A stretch of 64,000 bases of DNA from Bog-473 sp963704355 (GTDB lineage Bacteria; Actinomycetota; Acidimicrobiia; Acidimicrobiales; RAAP-2): assembly GCA_963704355.1 (NCBI GenBank), contig OY969891.1, positions 2,356,001 to 2,420,000 on the forward strand, in the 5' to 3' direction. Each line of letters starts with the position of its first letter. Position 1 is the first letter of the stretch. Below are positions 8,766 to 16,682 of this stretch, in pieces. The position numbers were made by a program, and so were the translations under genes. Under the pieces are notes generated by a model. The model made no database searches, was not told the origin of the DNA, and saw only the letters and a program-made list of their open reading frames with translations.

Positions 8766-9581
8766 TCAGTCGAGCCTGAGGAGGCGCGACGCCGTCCCGC
8801 CGAGAAAGGCGTGGGCCGCCGCGGCGGAGAGAGGCAGATCCCGGGCCGCGGCCACCGCCCTCTCCATGGGCAAGAAGGGATGGTCGGACGCGTAGAGGAC
8901 CCGGCCCAGGCCGCGCGTGGAGTTCATGAACGCGACGAGCGCCGGGTCCATGTACTTGGCCAGATAGGCCGAGTTGGACAGGTAGAGGTCGGGCCACTTG
9001 AGCATGTACTGGATCAGCCGGGCCTCGTAGGGGTGGCCCATGTGCGCGCCGATCACGGTGAGACCCTTGAAATCGATGAGCACGTCCTCGAGCAGCTCGG
9101 GGTTCTGACAGGCCGAGCGCACGCGGGGGCCGGGGATGCCGACATTGATCGACACGGGCAGATTCAGCTCGGCGCACAGCGCGTAGATCGGGTAGTAGAG
9201 CTTGTCGTTCAGCGGGTACTGGTGCACGAGCGGCGTGACGCGCACCAGCGCAACCGCCGGGTTGGCGGAGTACTCGCGCAGCAGTCGGCACTGCTTGACC
9301 GGCCGCTCCGGGCGGTCGACCACGAGCGCGGCGCGGAGGCGGTCGTGGTGCTCGCCGAGCTGATCGAGCAGGGGCTCGGTCTCGTCGCTCGAGAGCCCCG
9401 CGGCGACGACGCCGACGTCGACGCCGCACGCGTCCATGGTCGCCAGCAACTGCTTGAGCGTCGCGGCGGCCGAGAGGTCGCCGCCCAGGAGGTCGGGGAT
9501 GCCCTCGTTGCCCGACTGCCCCAGGAACGCCTCGGCGGCCTTGCCGCTGAGGGCGTTGACCCAGAGGTCGACGACGGTCAC
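8766..9581 (-). CDS. Amidohydrolase-2-family protein, atypical N-terminus
   Basis: This 271-residue TIM-barrel protein is of the amidohydrolase_2 type. Later family motifs are present: VIGAHMGHPYEARLI, LYLSNSAYLAKYMDP and the C-terminal VLYASDHPFLPME, which carries the metal-binding or catalytic Asp. The usual N-terminal DxHxH metal motif is not seen; the protein begins VTVVDLWVNALSG. It may therefore work with fewer metals or be non-hydrolytic. The GTG start overlaps the stop codon of the upstream SRPBCC gene by four bases, indicating translational coupling. Confidence 0.78.
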   Translation of the reverse strand: MTVVDLWVNALSGKAAEAFLGQSGNEGIPDLLGGDLSAAATLKQLLATMDACGVDVGVVAAGLSSDETEPLLDQLGEHHDRLRAALVVDRPERPVKQCRLLREYSANPAVALVRVTPLVHQYPLNDKLYYPIYALCAELNLPVSINVGIPGPRVRSACQNPELLEDVLIDFKGLTVIGAHMGHPYEARLIQYMLKWPDLYLSNSAYLAKYMDPALVAFMNSTRGLGRVLYASDHPFLPMERAVAAARDLPLSAAAAHAFLGGTASRLLRLD

Positions 9582-10159
9582 GTGGTCTCGGGCTCGGGCT
9601 GTGCTCGATGTCGCTCGGGCTGTGCTTGCTGAGGCTCGTGCTCTCCCGGCGGGGCGGGTGTCTTGGCCTTCTCGGCCGCCTTTGCCTTGGCGGCGCGGAG
9701 ATAGCGCACCCCCGTCTCGAGCGACTGCTTGATCAGGCGGTCGTTGTCCTTGGAGATGAACGCGTGCACTCGCTTCTCCAACAGCGCGCGGAGCAGCGGG
9801 TTGAACGCGTGGTACGTCTCGGAGAAATGGACGCGGGTACGCCCGGCGCCCAGGTCCTCGAGGCGCGTCCGTCCCTCGGCCTCCGAGAGCAGCGGGCGGC
9901 CGACGGCCGTGTACTTCCACGACTCCTTCGGCTTCACCTCGGTGAGCCACTCCCAGGACTGCCCCTGGCCGCCGGTGAGGAGGTAGCGCGGCACCCGGAA
10001 GGTGCAGTGGCGGATGAGGCCGTCGCCGATGTCGTTGCCCGGGTAGAGGATGTCGATGGTGACGTCGCCGGTCTCGGTGTGCGGGACGCGGGCCCAGAAC
10101 AGCTGCCACAGCTCGTCGACGGTGGCGTCGATGTCGACGTGGTAGTGGTGCTCCTGCAC
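9578..10159 (-). CDS. SRPBCC / START-like lipid- or ligand-binding domain protein
   Basis: This is a 193-residue protein. The first 150 residues look like a helix-grip SRPBCC domain (HYHVDIDATVDELWQLFW at the start, FRVPRYLLTGGQGQSWEW and RTRVHFSETYHAFNPLLR later). The last 40 residues are Ala/Pro/Glu-rich, low complexity and probably disordered. Such domains bind hydrophobic ligands or act in polyketide or lipid metabolism. The GTG start lies 6 bases after a minus-strand TAGGGT hexamer (10166-10171). It leads a three-gene leftward operon with the amidohydrolase-like and P-loop proteins. Confidence 0.78.
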   Translation of the reverse strand: MQEHHYHVDIDATVDELWQLFWARVPHTETGDVTIDILYPGNDIGDGLIRHCTFRVPRYLLTGGQGQSWEWLTEVKPKESWKYTAVGRPLLSEAEGRTRLEDLGAGRTRVHFSETYHAFNPLLRALLEKRVHAFISKDNDRLIKQSLETGVRYLRAAKAKAAEKAKTPAPPGEHEPQQAQPERHRAQPEPETT

Positions 10160-10262
10160 CGGCTCACCCTATCCCTGCGCCTGACGGCCACGTCAGGTGG
10201 TGCGGCCGGTGCGGCCCGGCGGAAGCGGGGCCGGCCGGTAGGGTCGCCCGCGTGAGGTCTCG

Positions 10263-11501
10263 GTGCCGATGAAGGTTGCGTTCGTCGTGCCCCGCTACGG
10301 GCCTGACATCTTGGGCGGCGCCGAGATCGGGGCGCGCATGCTGGCCGAACGCCTGGCGGCCGACCGTGGCTGGGACGTCGAGGTGTTCACGACGTGCGCA
10401 GTGGACGCCATCACCTGGCGCGACGAGTTGCCCGAGGGGACCGAGCAGGTGCGCGGGGTGACCGTGCACCGCATCCGTTCAGCGGCGGGCCGCGACGAGC
10501 ACTTCCATCCGCTGTGGGCGGTGCTGCGCGAGGACCCCGGGTCGGCGACGGCCGAGGACATGGACCGCTGGGTTGACCTGCAGGGGCCGCGCTCGCCGGA
10601 CCTCGTGGCCGCGGTGGCCGAGAGTGACGCCGACGTCGTCGCCTTCTACCCCTACCTCTACTACCCGACCGTGCGGGGGCTGCCGCTGGTGGAGGAGCGG
10701 GCGGTGTTGCATCCAGCCGCGCACGAGGAGCCGGCGCTGCACCTTCCGATCTTCGACGAGCTCTTCGCGCGCTGTCGCGGCTTCGCGTTCCACAGCCGGA
10801 GCGAGCGCGCGTTGGTGCACGCCCGCTTCGGCGTGGGCACGACGCCGCAGGTGTTGATCGGGCTGGGGGTGGAGGGGCCTGCAGAGGCCGGCGGGGATGG
10901 CCGGGACGGTGTCGACGAGGCGACGGTCCGGGTGCGGGCGGCGTTCGGGCTCGAGGAGGTGCCCTACGTGGTCTGCATCGGGCGGGTCGACGACCAGAAG
11001 GGGACGGGCATGCTGTGGCGCTCGTTCCGCGCCTACAAGCGCCGGCATCCGGGCCCCTTGCGACTGGTGTTCGTCGGCCAGGTGGTCGACGCCCCCGAGC
11101 CGGCCGACGACGTGGTCGTGACGGGCGTGGTCGACGAGACCACCAAGTGGGCTCTGCTGCGCGGCGCGCGCGTGCTGGCGGCGCCGTCGCCGCACGAGTC
11201 GTTTTCCCTCACCGTGATCGAGGCGCTCACCGCCGGGGTGCCGGTCTTGGTGAACGCGGCGTGCGGGGCGACCCGCGAGCACTGCGAGCGCTCCGGGGCG
11301 GGGCTGTGGTTCGGGGACTTTGCGGAATTCGAGGCGGTGCTCGAGCTCTTGACGAGCGACGACGCGTCGTACGAAGTGATGCGGGCGAACGGGCGTCGGT
11401 ACGTCGACGCCAATTACCGCTGGCCGGTGATCCTCGACCGCTACTGCGCGTTCTTGGAGCGGTTCACGGGTGGGGCCGGGCGCGGGAACGGCAGGGCTTA
11501 G
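10263..11501 (+). CDS. Family 4-type glycosyltransferase (GT-B fold)
   Basis: This 412-residue GT-B protein opens with an N-terminal KVAFVVPRYGPDILGGAE motif. The C-terminal half carries VCIGRVDDQKGTGML and the E-x7-E donor-site motif HESFSLTVIEAL. A close paralogue in the window (46437-47642) shares the PRYG...GGAE opening, the ADVVAFYPY motif and the LHPAAHEEPAL region, and this supports the GTG at 10263 over the ATG at 10269. It probably transfers an activated sugar to a surface glycan or glycolipid. It lies alone between the SRPBCC operon and a convergent nitroreductase, overlapping the latter's stop by four bases. Confidence 0.87.
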   Translation: MPMKVAFVVPRYGPDILGGAEIGARMLAERLAADRGWDVEVFTTCAVDAITWRDELPEGTEQVRGVTVHRIRSAAGRDEHFHPLWAVLREDPGSATAEDMDRWVDLQGPRSPDLVAAVAESDADVVAFYPYLYYPTVRGLPLVEERAVLHPAAHEEPALHLPIFDELFARCRGFAFHSRSERALVHARFGVGTTPQVLIGLGVEGPAEAGGDGRDGVDEATVRVRAAFGLEEVPYVVCIGRVDDQKGTGMLWRSFRAYKRRHPGPLRLVFVGQVVDAPEPADDVVVTGVVDETTKWALLRGARVLAAPSPHESFSLTVIEALTAGVPVLVNAACGATREHCERSGAGLWFGDFAEFEAVLELLTSDDASYEVMRANGRRYVDANYRWPVILDRYCAFLERFTGGAGRGNGRA

Positions 11502-12097
11502 CCGAACGGGTTGCCGTAGCGGTCGAGATGCGCTTTCTCCGAGATGTGCTGGCGGCGGGGCGGGCCCAGGGGCTTGGGGAGATGGCCGAGCGGGACCACG
11601 GCGACGGGGACCACCTCGGGGGGGAGGCCGAGCGGACCGCTGAGCTCGTCGCCCGCGACCACGGGGAGCGTGGTCAGGGTGGAGCCCAAGCCGAGCGCGT
11701 GCGCGGCGAGCAGCAGGTTCTGGACAGCCGGGAAGACCGAGGCGCCGATCCCCTCGGGGAACGTCAGGCGGGTGTCGCCGCACACCACGACCAGAACCGG
11801 CGCGGCGGCGATGCCGCCCATGGCGCCGCCCTCGACCTCGGCCAGGAGGGTGGGGGACAGGCGCTCCTCCTCGTAGGCCCGGGCGCCGCCCTGCCACAGG
11901 CGCGCCGTCAGCTCGCCGATCGTCTTCCTGAGGGCGGGGTCCCGCACCACGACGAAGACGAAGGGCTGGCTGTTCTCCGCGCTCGGGGCGTGGGTGGCGG
12001 CCTTGAGGATGCGGGCGACGGTCTCGTCGTCGACGTCGTCGGGCAGGAACGAGCGGGCGGCCCGCTGCGTGTACACCACGTCGAAGAAGTCGGGCAC
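11498..12097 (-). CDS. Nitroreductase-family FMN oxidoreductase
   Basis: This 199-residue flavoprotein has the nitroreductase pattern. YTQRAARSFLPDDVDDETV and ATHAPSAENSQPFVFVVV form the N-terminal FMN phosphate site, ASVFPAVQNLLLAAHALGLG forms the central helix, and a PLG-containing C-terminus follows. It resembles BluB-like or F420-linked nitroreductase relatives. The GTG at 12097 was chosen because a minus-strand TACCAT hexamer (12106-12111) ends 8 bases before it and the residues further upstream are not family-like. It converges with the glycosyltransferase at 10263 and is divergent from the HadA-like gene. Confidence 0.85.
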   Translation of the reverse strand: MPDFFDVVYTQRAARSFLPDDVDDETVARILKAATHAPSAENSQPFVFVVVRDPALRKTIGELTARLWQGGARAYEEERLSPTLLAEVEGGAMGGIAAAPVLVVVCGDTRLTFPEGIGASVFPAVQNLLLAAHALGLGSTLTTLPVVAGDELSGPLGLPPEVVPVAVVPLGHLPKPLGPPRRQHISEKAHLDRYGNPFG

Positions 12098-12294
12098 GCC
12101 GGGCGATGGTATCGAGGACGGCGGGCCCCGGCTGCGCCGGGCTCGCTCGTCGTGGGCCTCGAGGTGTGGCCCGGCCTTGGATTGGGCTGCGCCCATGCGA
12201 GCCGCTACCTTTGGCGGCGCATCGGCCCGGGGTGGCCGGTGCCCGCCCGAGCGACATGGATCGGATCAAGGCGGAGGGGGACAGGAGGCAGACG

Positions 12295-12810
12295 GTGGCA
12301 GAGAGCGCCACAACGCACGAAGACGTGCTCAAGGAGATCATCGGCCAGCCGACCGGCAAGGCCAAGGTGGTCGTCGAGCGCGGGCCGGTGCAACACTTCG
12401 CCGACGCCGTGCTCAGCACGAGCCCGATCTACCACGACCCCGCGGCGGCCAAGAAGGCTGGTTTCGACAACATCCCGGCGCCGCCGACGTGGCCCTTCGC
12501 CATGGAGTTCTCCGGGAAGTTCGACGAGCTCCAGCCGGCGGACGCGGCGACGGGGAGCCCGCTCGCGGCGGCGGTCGGGCCGCTCATCGCCAAGGGGGGG
12601 CTGATCCTCCACGGAGAGCAGGAGTTCATCTACCACCGCCCCGTGGAGGTGGGCGACGTGCTCGTGAGCGAGGGCTCGATCGTCGACGCCTACCAGAAGG
12701 AGTCGAAGGGCCGGACCATGACCTTCATCATCCAGGAGACCAACTGGAGCGACGACAAGACCGGCGAGCCCGTGGTGACGGCCCGCTTCAACCTCATCCA
12801 CCGCGCCTAG
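12295..12810 (+). CDS. HadA-like (FAS1-like N-terminal MaoC) (3R)-hydroxyacyl dehydratase subunit
   Basis: This 171-residue protein has a single hotdog domain of the FAS1-like dehydratase type: EIIGQPTGKAKVVVERGPVQ, SPIYHDPAAAKKAGFDNIPA, PPTWPFAMEF, then LHGEQEFIYHRPVEVGDVL. These non-catalytic partners pair with a MaoC subunit such as HadB to dehydrate (3R)-hydroxyacyl thioesters. The GTG at 12295 follows a perfect AGGAGG (12283-12288) by 6 bases, so the longer in-frame extension was rejected. A catalytic-type MaoC protein lies 660 bp downstream with a DoxX-like gene between, so together they suggest a HadAB-like dehydratase. Confidence 0.85.
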   Translation: MAESATTHEDVLKEIIGQPTGKAKVVVERGPVQHFADAVLSTSPIYHDPAAAKKAGFDNIPAPPTWPFAMEFSGKFDELQPADAATGSPLAAAVGPLIAKGGLILHGEQEFIYHRPVEVGDVLVSEGSIVDAYQKESKGRTMTFIIQETNWSDDKTGEPVVTARFNLIHRA

Positions 12811-12861
12811 GACGCGGCGGGGGGACTGGGATCGGGATATGGATAGGGATCGGGATCTGCG

Positions 12862-13362
12862 GTGACACACGTGCACCTGCATCTGCATCTGCTGACGCTC
12901 GGGACGAGCTCGACGACCTGGCTGACCGCAGCCGAGTGGCTGGCCGTTCTGCGCATCGGCCTCGGCGTGTGGTGGTTCGAAAGCTTTCGGCACAAGGACA
13001 AGGCCGCCTGGTTCAAGCGCGGTGCCGGGATCTCGTGGGGACAGTCGGTGGCCGAGAAGCACAAGTGGCAATTCGTAAAGAAGGGCTTCGACGTCGTGGT
13101 CGTGCCCCGGCCGAAGGCGATGGCGTACATCGTCGTCTTCGGCGAACTGGCGATCGGGCTCGGGCTGATCTTCGGCTTCCTGACCCCGATCGCGGCGTTC
13201 GCCGGCATCCTGTTGAACCTCACGTATTTCATCTTGATGATCTCGGACTGGGCGGAGCAGGGCCAGAATTTCATGATGATCCTGGCCTCGGTGGTCGTGC
13301 TGGGGACCCACGCCTGGAACACGTGGTCGATCGACCACTGGCTGCACCTGTTCGGGGCGTGA
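12862..13362 (+). CDS. DoxX-like / TQO small subunit-like membrane protein
   Basis: This 166-residue membrane protein has about four hydrophobic helices. Visible landmarks are LAVLRIGLGVWWFESFRHKD, FGELAIGLGLIFGFLTP and AFAGILLNLTYFILM. These resemble the DoxX/DoxD group (thiosulfate:quinone oxidoreductase small subunit), whose members act in the membrane in redox or stress roles. The first 12 residues are a low-complexity HVHLHLHLL stretch, which makes the exact start uncertain. It sits between the HadA-like and HadB-like genes in the same direction. The 45 bp before it are a GGGATC-type imperfect repeat. Confidence 0.75.
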   Translation: MTHVHLHLHLLTLGTSSTTWLTAAEWLAVLRIGLGVWWFESFRHKDKAAWFKRGAGISWGQSVAEKHKWQFVKKGFDVVVVPRPKAMAYIVVFGELAIGLGLIFGFLTPIAAFAGILLNLTYFILMISDWAEQGQNFMMILASVVVLGTHAWNTWSIDHWLHLFGA

Positions 13363-13473
13363 GGAAAGACGGCGTGATCGCGTGACCACGACTTTGATTG
13401 GCATGACGGCGTGGTTTTGGCGAGTGGTGGATGGATGAGTTCGGGTTCGAGGAAGTGACGGGAGGTCGACACC

Positions 13474-13896
13474 ATGGGTGAGAAGAAGCTGTCCTACGAG
13501 GATGTGAAGGTGGGCGACGAGGCGCCGGTGATCACGCACACGCTGACGCGCACCGACCTGGTCAAGTACGCGGGGGCGTCGGGAGACTTCAACCCCATGC
13601 ACCACGACGAGGTGGCCGCGAAGGCCGCGGACCAACCGAGCGTGTTCGGCCACGGCATGTTCTCCATGGGAATGCTCGGTACCGCCATCACCGACTTCGT
13701 CGGCATCGGGAACCTGAGCCGTTACCAGGTCCGTTTCGCGCGCCAGACCTGGCCCGACGAAGTGCTGTCCTCCAAGATCGTCGTCACCGGCAAACGCGAG
13801 GAGGACGGCAAGAAGCTCATCGACCTGTCGGTCACCCTGTCGAACGAGGACGGGGAGGACAAGCTGGTCGGCGAGGCCACGGCGGCGCTCCCTTAA
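13474..13896 (+). CDS. HadB-like MaoC-family (3R)-hydroxyacyl dehydratase
   Basis: This 140-residue hotdog protein carries the catalytic hydratase-2 motif YAGASGDFNPMHHDEVAA, with the Asp and His dyad in DFNPMHHD, followed by VFGHGMFSMGMLGTAITD. Length and motifs match HadB of mycolic or long-chain fatty acid synthesis and related R-specific enoyl hydratases. The ATG at 13474 has an upstream GGGAGG. The HadA-like gene upstream is the likely partner, so a heterodimeric dehydratase is the best inference. It converges with the P450 gene. Confidence 0.88.
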   Translation: MGEKKLSYEDVKVGDEAPVITHTLTRTDLVKYAGASGDFNPMHHDEVAAKAADQPSVFGHGMFSMGMLGTAITDFVGIGNLSRYQVRFARQTWPDEVLSSKIVVTGKREEDGKKLIDLSVTLSNEDGEDKLVGEATAALP

Positions 13897-14007
13897 GCAT
13901 CGGAATGCAGGGGGCCGAGGGGCTGGCGGCGCGCGTTCGGAGCTTGCGGCGCCCCGGCGGCGGCGGCGCCCCGGCGGGTTGGCGACGGCTTGAGAGCCCC
14001 GTGGATC

Positions 14008-14037
14008 CCTCTAGAAACTGCCAACGAGTTGGTTTAT
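14008..14037 (+). repeat. 30-bp inverted repeat, copy 1 (P450 3' side)
   Basis: This copy begins CCTCTAGAAACTGCCAACGA and ends GGTTTAT. It matches the minus strand of 15502-15531 at 26 of 30 positions. The copy is itself a hyphenated palindrome (CTCTAGAAAC against the later TTTATAGATG; CCAAC-GA-GTTGG at its centre). It lies between the convergent HadB-like and P450 genes. It could be a protein-binding site or one end of a small mobile unit. Confidence 0.7.
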
Positions 14038-14057
14038 AGATGCCGGCTGGCCCTGAG

Positions 14058-15269
14058 TTAGGTGGGCTCGAAGCGCAGCGGGAGCCGGGCCGGTCCCCAG
14101 ATGCCGAAGGTCGAGGGCTTCCACTCGATCTCGCCGCTCCGGGCGAGATCCGGCATGCGGCGCGCCAGGAGCGGTAGCGCCTCCTGGAGCTCAGCCCGGG
14201 CCAGCGCCGCGCCCATGCAGAAGTGGATGCCGGCGCCGAACGTCATCTGTGCGGTGCCACGCTCGCGGGTGATGTCGAAAACGTCGGGATCCTCGAACGC
14301 CTCGGGATCGCGGTTGGCCCCGGCCAGCGAAGTCGAGACGAGCGTCCCCGCCGGGAACAGCACGTCGCGATAGACGATGTCCTCGGACGCGAAGCGCGCC
14401 GTGCCACGAACCGCTCCGAGGTAACGCATCGACTCCTCCACGGCGCGGCCCGCCAGCTCGGGCTGCTCCGCCAGTAGCGCCCACTGGTCCGGGTGCTCAC
14501 TGAAGAGTGCGACCGAGCAGGCCAGCTGGTTCCGCGTGGTGTCGGTGCCGGCCATGAGCACGGCCTGCGCCAGCATCGTCATCTCCTCGGTCGAGAGCCG
14601 GTCCCCCTCCTCCTCGATGGCGATCAGATCGCTCAACAGGTCCTCGCGGGGGTCGGAGCGGCGTTCCGCGATCATCTCGGTCACGTATTCGGTGAGCTCC
14701 GTCCCCGCCCGCTGGATCAGCGGCAGGTCCTCGACCAGGTTGTTGTTGAAGATGCGGAAGATGTCGGTCGCCCAGGCCGAAAACAGCTTCCAGTCCTGGG
14801 GCGGAGCGCCGAGCAGCTCGCAAATGATCGGAATGGGGTACGGCTCGCAGACGTCGGCCACCAGCTCGCACTCGCCCTGTCCCGCGACGCGGTCGACCAG
14901 CTCGCCTACCACGGCGCGCATGGTCGGGCGCAGCCGGTTGGCCGAGGCCGGCGTGAAGGCGGGTGCAACGAGACGGCGCAGCCGAGCGTGGCTGTCGCCC
15001 TCCATGGTGAGGATGGACTGACCACGATTCTCGGCCCACTCGGTGCCTGCGACCTCGGGCGACCGCTGGACGATCGAGAGCGCCGAGTGAAAGCGCTTGT
15101 CGCGGAGGATCGTCGTCACGTCCTGCAACCTGGTGACCGAGTAGCCCATGTCCGTGCGGGCGAGCCAGTGCTCCGCGCGGGCGGTGCGGATGGCCTCGAT
15201 GGCATCCTGGCGCTCCAGGCCGATCGTGGCGAGGTAGGGGAGCTGCATCTCGGAAGCCAGTTGTGCCAT
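14058..15269 (-). CDS. Cytochrome P450 (bacterial CYP)
   Basis: This is a complete 403-residue soluble P450. Diagnostic motifs in order are the I-helix AGTDTTR oxygen-activation motif, the K-helix E-x-x-R (EESMR), and the heme loop FGAGIHFCMGAALARAE with proximal Cys351. The enzyme would need a separate ferredoxin and reductase, which are not adjacent. The substrate is unknown; length and motifs fit actinobacterial hydroxylases. It is isolated on its strand, with 410 bp of repeat-rich DNA upstream and one copy of a 30-bp inverted repeat beyond each end. The GGGGGG just before the ATG could serve as a ribosome binding site. Confidence 0.94.
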   Translation of the reverse strand: MAQLASEMQLPYLATIGLERQDAIEAIRTARAEHWLARTDMGYSVTRLQDVTTILRDKRFHSALSIVQRSPEVAGTEWAENRGQSILTMEGDSHARLRRLVAPAFTPASANRLRPTMRAVVGELVDRVAGQGECELVADVCEPYPIPIICELLGAPPQDWKLFSAWATDIFRIFNNNLVEDLPLIQRAGTELTEYVTEMIAERRSDPREDLLSDLIAIEEEGDRLSTEEMTMLAQAVLMAGTDTTRNQLACSVALFSEHPDQWALLAEQPELAGRAVEESMRYLGAVRGTARFASEDIVYRDVLFPAGTLVSTSLAGANRDPEAFEDPDVFDITRERGTAQMTFGAGIHFCMGAALARAELQEALPLLARRMPDLARSGEIEWKPSTFGIWGPARLPLRFEPT

Positions 15270-15409
15270 GGAACCCCCCAGGGTCTATGAGTGGCCCAGC
15301 GATGCCGCCTGACGCGGATCGCCGTTCCACAACGAGATTAGTTGGGGCGCGAGGGTGCCCTTCGTTGAGGGGTGTTCGGTGCGGATCATGGGAGGCGCAG
15401 GGGACGAGG

Positions 15410-15481
15410 GCCGTGGACCTCGCTGGCACCAGCGCCGTGGACCTTGCTGGCACGAGCGCCTTGGACGTCGCTGGCACCAGC
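15410..15481. repeat. Three tandem 24-bp repeats upstream of the P450
   Basis: Units begin at 15410, 15434 and 15458, each close to GCCGTGGACCTCGCTGGCAC plus CAGC, with a partial fourth unit after 15482. Units differ at two to three positions. The 24-bp period keeps all frames open and gives eight-residue periodic peptides, but no convincing gene is present. Confidence 0.8.
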
Positions 15482-15490
15482 GCCGTGTCT

Positions 15491-15531
15491 CTCTAGAAAC
15501 CATAAACCGGATCGTTGGCAGTTTTTAGAGG
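15491..15531 (-). repeat. 30-bp inverted repeat, copy 2, within a palindrome (P450 5' side)
   Basis: CTCTAGAAAC (15491-15500) and GTTTTTAGAG (15521-15530) are near-perfect palindromic arms around a 20-base centre. The minus strand of 15502-15531 matches 14008-14037 at 26 of 30 positions. It lies about 220 bp upstream of the P450 start, so it could be an operator for the P450 or a terminal repeat of a unit spanning 14008-15531. Confidence 0.7.
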
Positions 15532-15543
15532 CATGCGGCCGCC

Positions 15544-15583
15544 TTGTGGAACCTTGTGAAACATCGTGAAGCACCGTGAAGCA
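15544..15583. repeat. Four helically phased 10-bp direct repeats
   Basis: TTGTGGAACC, TTGTGAAACA, TCGTGAAGCA and CCGTGAAGCA follow each other without gaps. On the minus strand this gives a TTCAC-type core every 10 bp. One-turn phasing is typical of co-operative activator sites. The target gene could be the P450 downstream on the minus strand; the regulator is not identifiable. Confidence 0.6.
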
Positions 15584-15679
15584 TCGTCGGCGTCTCAAAA
15601 CACGCCCACTCCAACGGGACACCACGACCAGAACCGCCGGCCAAACAGCCAACGGAACGACAGACGAACCAACGAACCG

Positions 15680-16507
15680 TTACGACCCCTGGGGCGGCTT
15701 CATGGCCGGATGGCGCCGCGCCATCATCGGCAGGATCCAGGCCTTCGGCGCCAGCTGGGCCAGCGCGGCCGTCGCCCGGTTGGACGCACCGGGGATCACG
15801 ACGGGGCGCCCGCTCGCGAGTCCTTCGACCGCCGCCTTGGCCACATCGGCCGCCGGGACCCACATGACCTTGGGCAGCGCATCGGCAGCCTCGTCGTCCG
15901 ACAACCCCGACGCTTCGGCGAAGCCGGTCTCGACGGGCCCGGGGCACAGCGTGGTGACGTTCACGCCCGTGCCGCGCAGCTCGGCCCCGAGGGCCCTTCC
16001 GTAGGAGAGGACGAAGGCTTTCGACGCGCCGTAGCCCGCCTGTCCGGGCAGCGGCTGGAACGCCGCCGTCGACGCGGTGTTGAGGACGGCCCCGCGGTGC
16101 CGGGTGACCATCCCGGGCACCAAGAGCGTGCAGAGGTCGACGACGGCTTCGACGTCGGTCCGGACCATGGCCAGCTCTCGCGCTCGATCGGCGCGGTACA
16201 CCGGGCCCATCGTGGTGAACCCGGCGTTGTTGACCAGGATGTCGACGGTCAGGCCCCGCGCCTCGACCTGCCCCGGCAGCTCGCCCCGAGAGTCCGGGTC
16301 GGTCAGGTCGGCGGCGATGACCTCGGTGCGGACCTGGTGCGCCTGCGCCAACTCGTCAGCCAGCGCCTTTAGTCGGTCCTCTCGCCGCGCCACCAGGGTG
16401 AGGCCGTAGCCGCGCCGCGCCAGCTCGCGGGCGATCTCGCTGCCGATGCCGGACGACGACCCAGTGACGAGGGCGGTCGTGTTGTCCTTGGGGGTCGGGA
16501 GTGCCAT
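15680..16507 (-). CDS. Short-chain dehydrogenase/reductase (classical SDR)
   Basis: This 275-residue SDR has an NAD(P)-binding TGSSSGIGSEIARELARRGY motif near residue 15, NNAG after VDILV, a Ser in NTASTAA, and the YGASK catalytic Tyr/Lys pair. A basic residue cluster after the second strand (VARREDR) favours NADPH. The substrate is unknown. The ATG at 16507 was chosen because a minus-strand TACGCT hexamer (16515-16520) ends 7 bases upstream and the residues before it are not SDR-like. A roughly 570-bp region without a recognisable gene lies upstream. Confidence 0.88.
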   Translation of the reverse strand: MALPTPKDNTTALVTGSSSGIGSEIARELARRGYGLTLVARREDRLKALADELAQAHQVRTEVIAADLTDPDSRGELPGQVEARGLTVDILVNNAGFTTMGPVYRADRARELAMVRTDVEAVVDLCTLLVPGMVTRHRGAVLNTASTAAFQPLPGQAGYGASKAFVLSYGRALGAELRGTGVNVTTLCPGPVETGFAEASGLSDDEAADALPKVMWVPAADVAKAAVEGLASGRPVVIPGASNRATAALAQLAPKAWILPMMARRHPAMKPPQGS

Positions 16508-16682
16508 GGGCCAGAGCGTACGGGACCGGACGCCGAGGCCACCATGCCTGCCCAGAGAGCCACCGACGCGTGCTGTACATGAAGTTCGCGTGACAGCGCG
16601 TCGCTCCACCAGGGCCTTCGCGAATGTCCAGTTCGCGTGGGGTTCACACGAAAGGGGCGCAGGTGGATACTGGTCCCAAGTA

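Noticed and set aside
12817..12861. GGGATC-rich repeat before the DoxX-like gene considered as a regulatory array
   Set aside because: Units are irregular and only about 40 bp long; simple low-complexity sequence explains it.
15410..15583. Repeat block considered as a CRISPR array
   Set aside because: Units are contiguous without spacers and no cas genes are nearby.
12295..16507. HadA/HadB-like, P450 and SDR genes considered as one biosynthetic gene cluster
   Set aside because: They lie on different strands with separate promoters and repeats between; no synthase or ligase is present.
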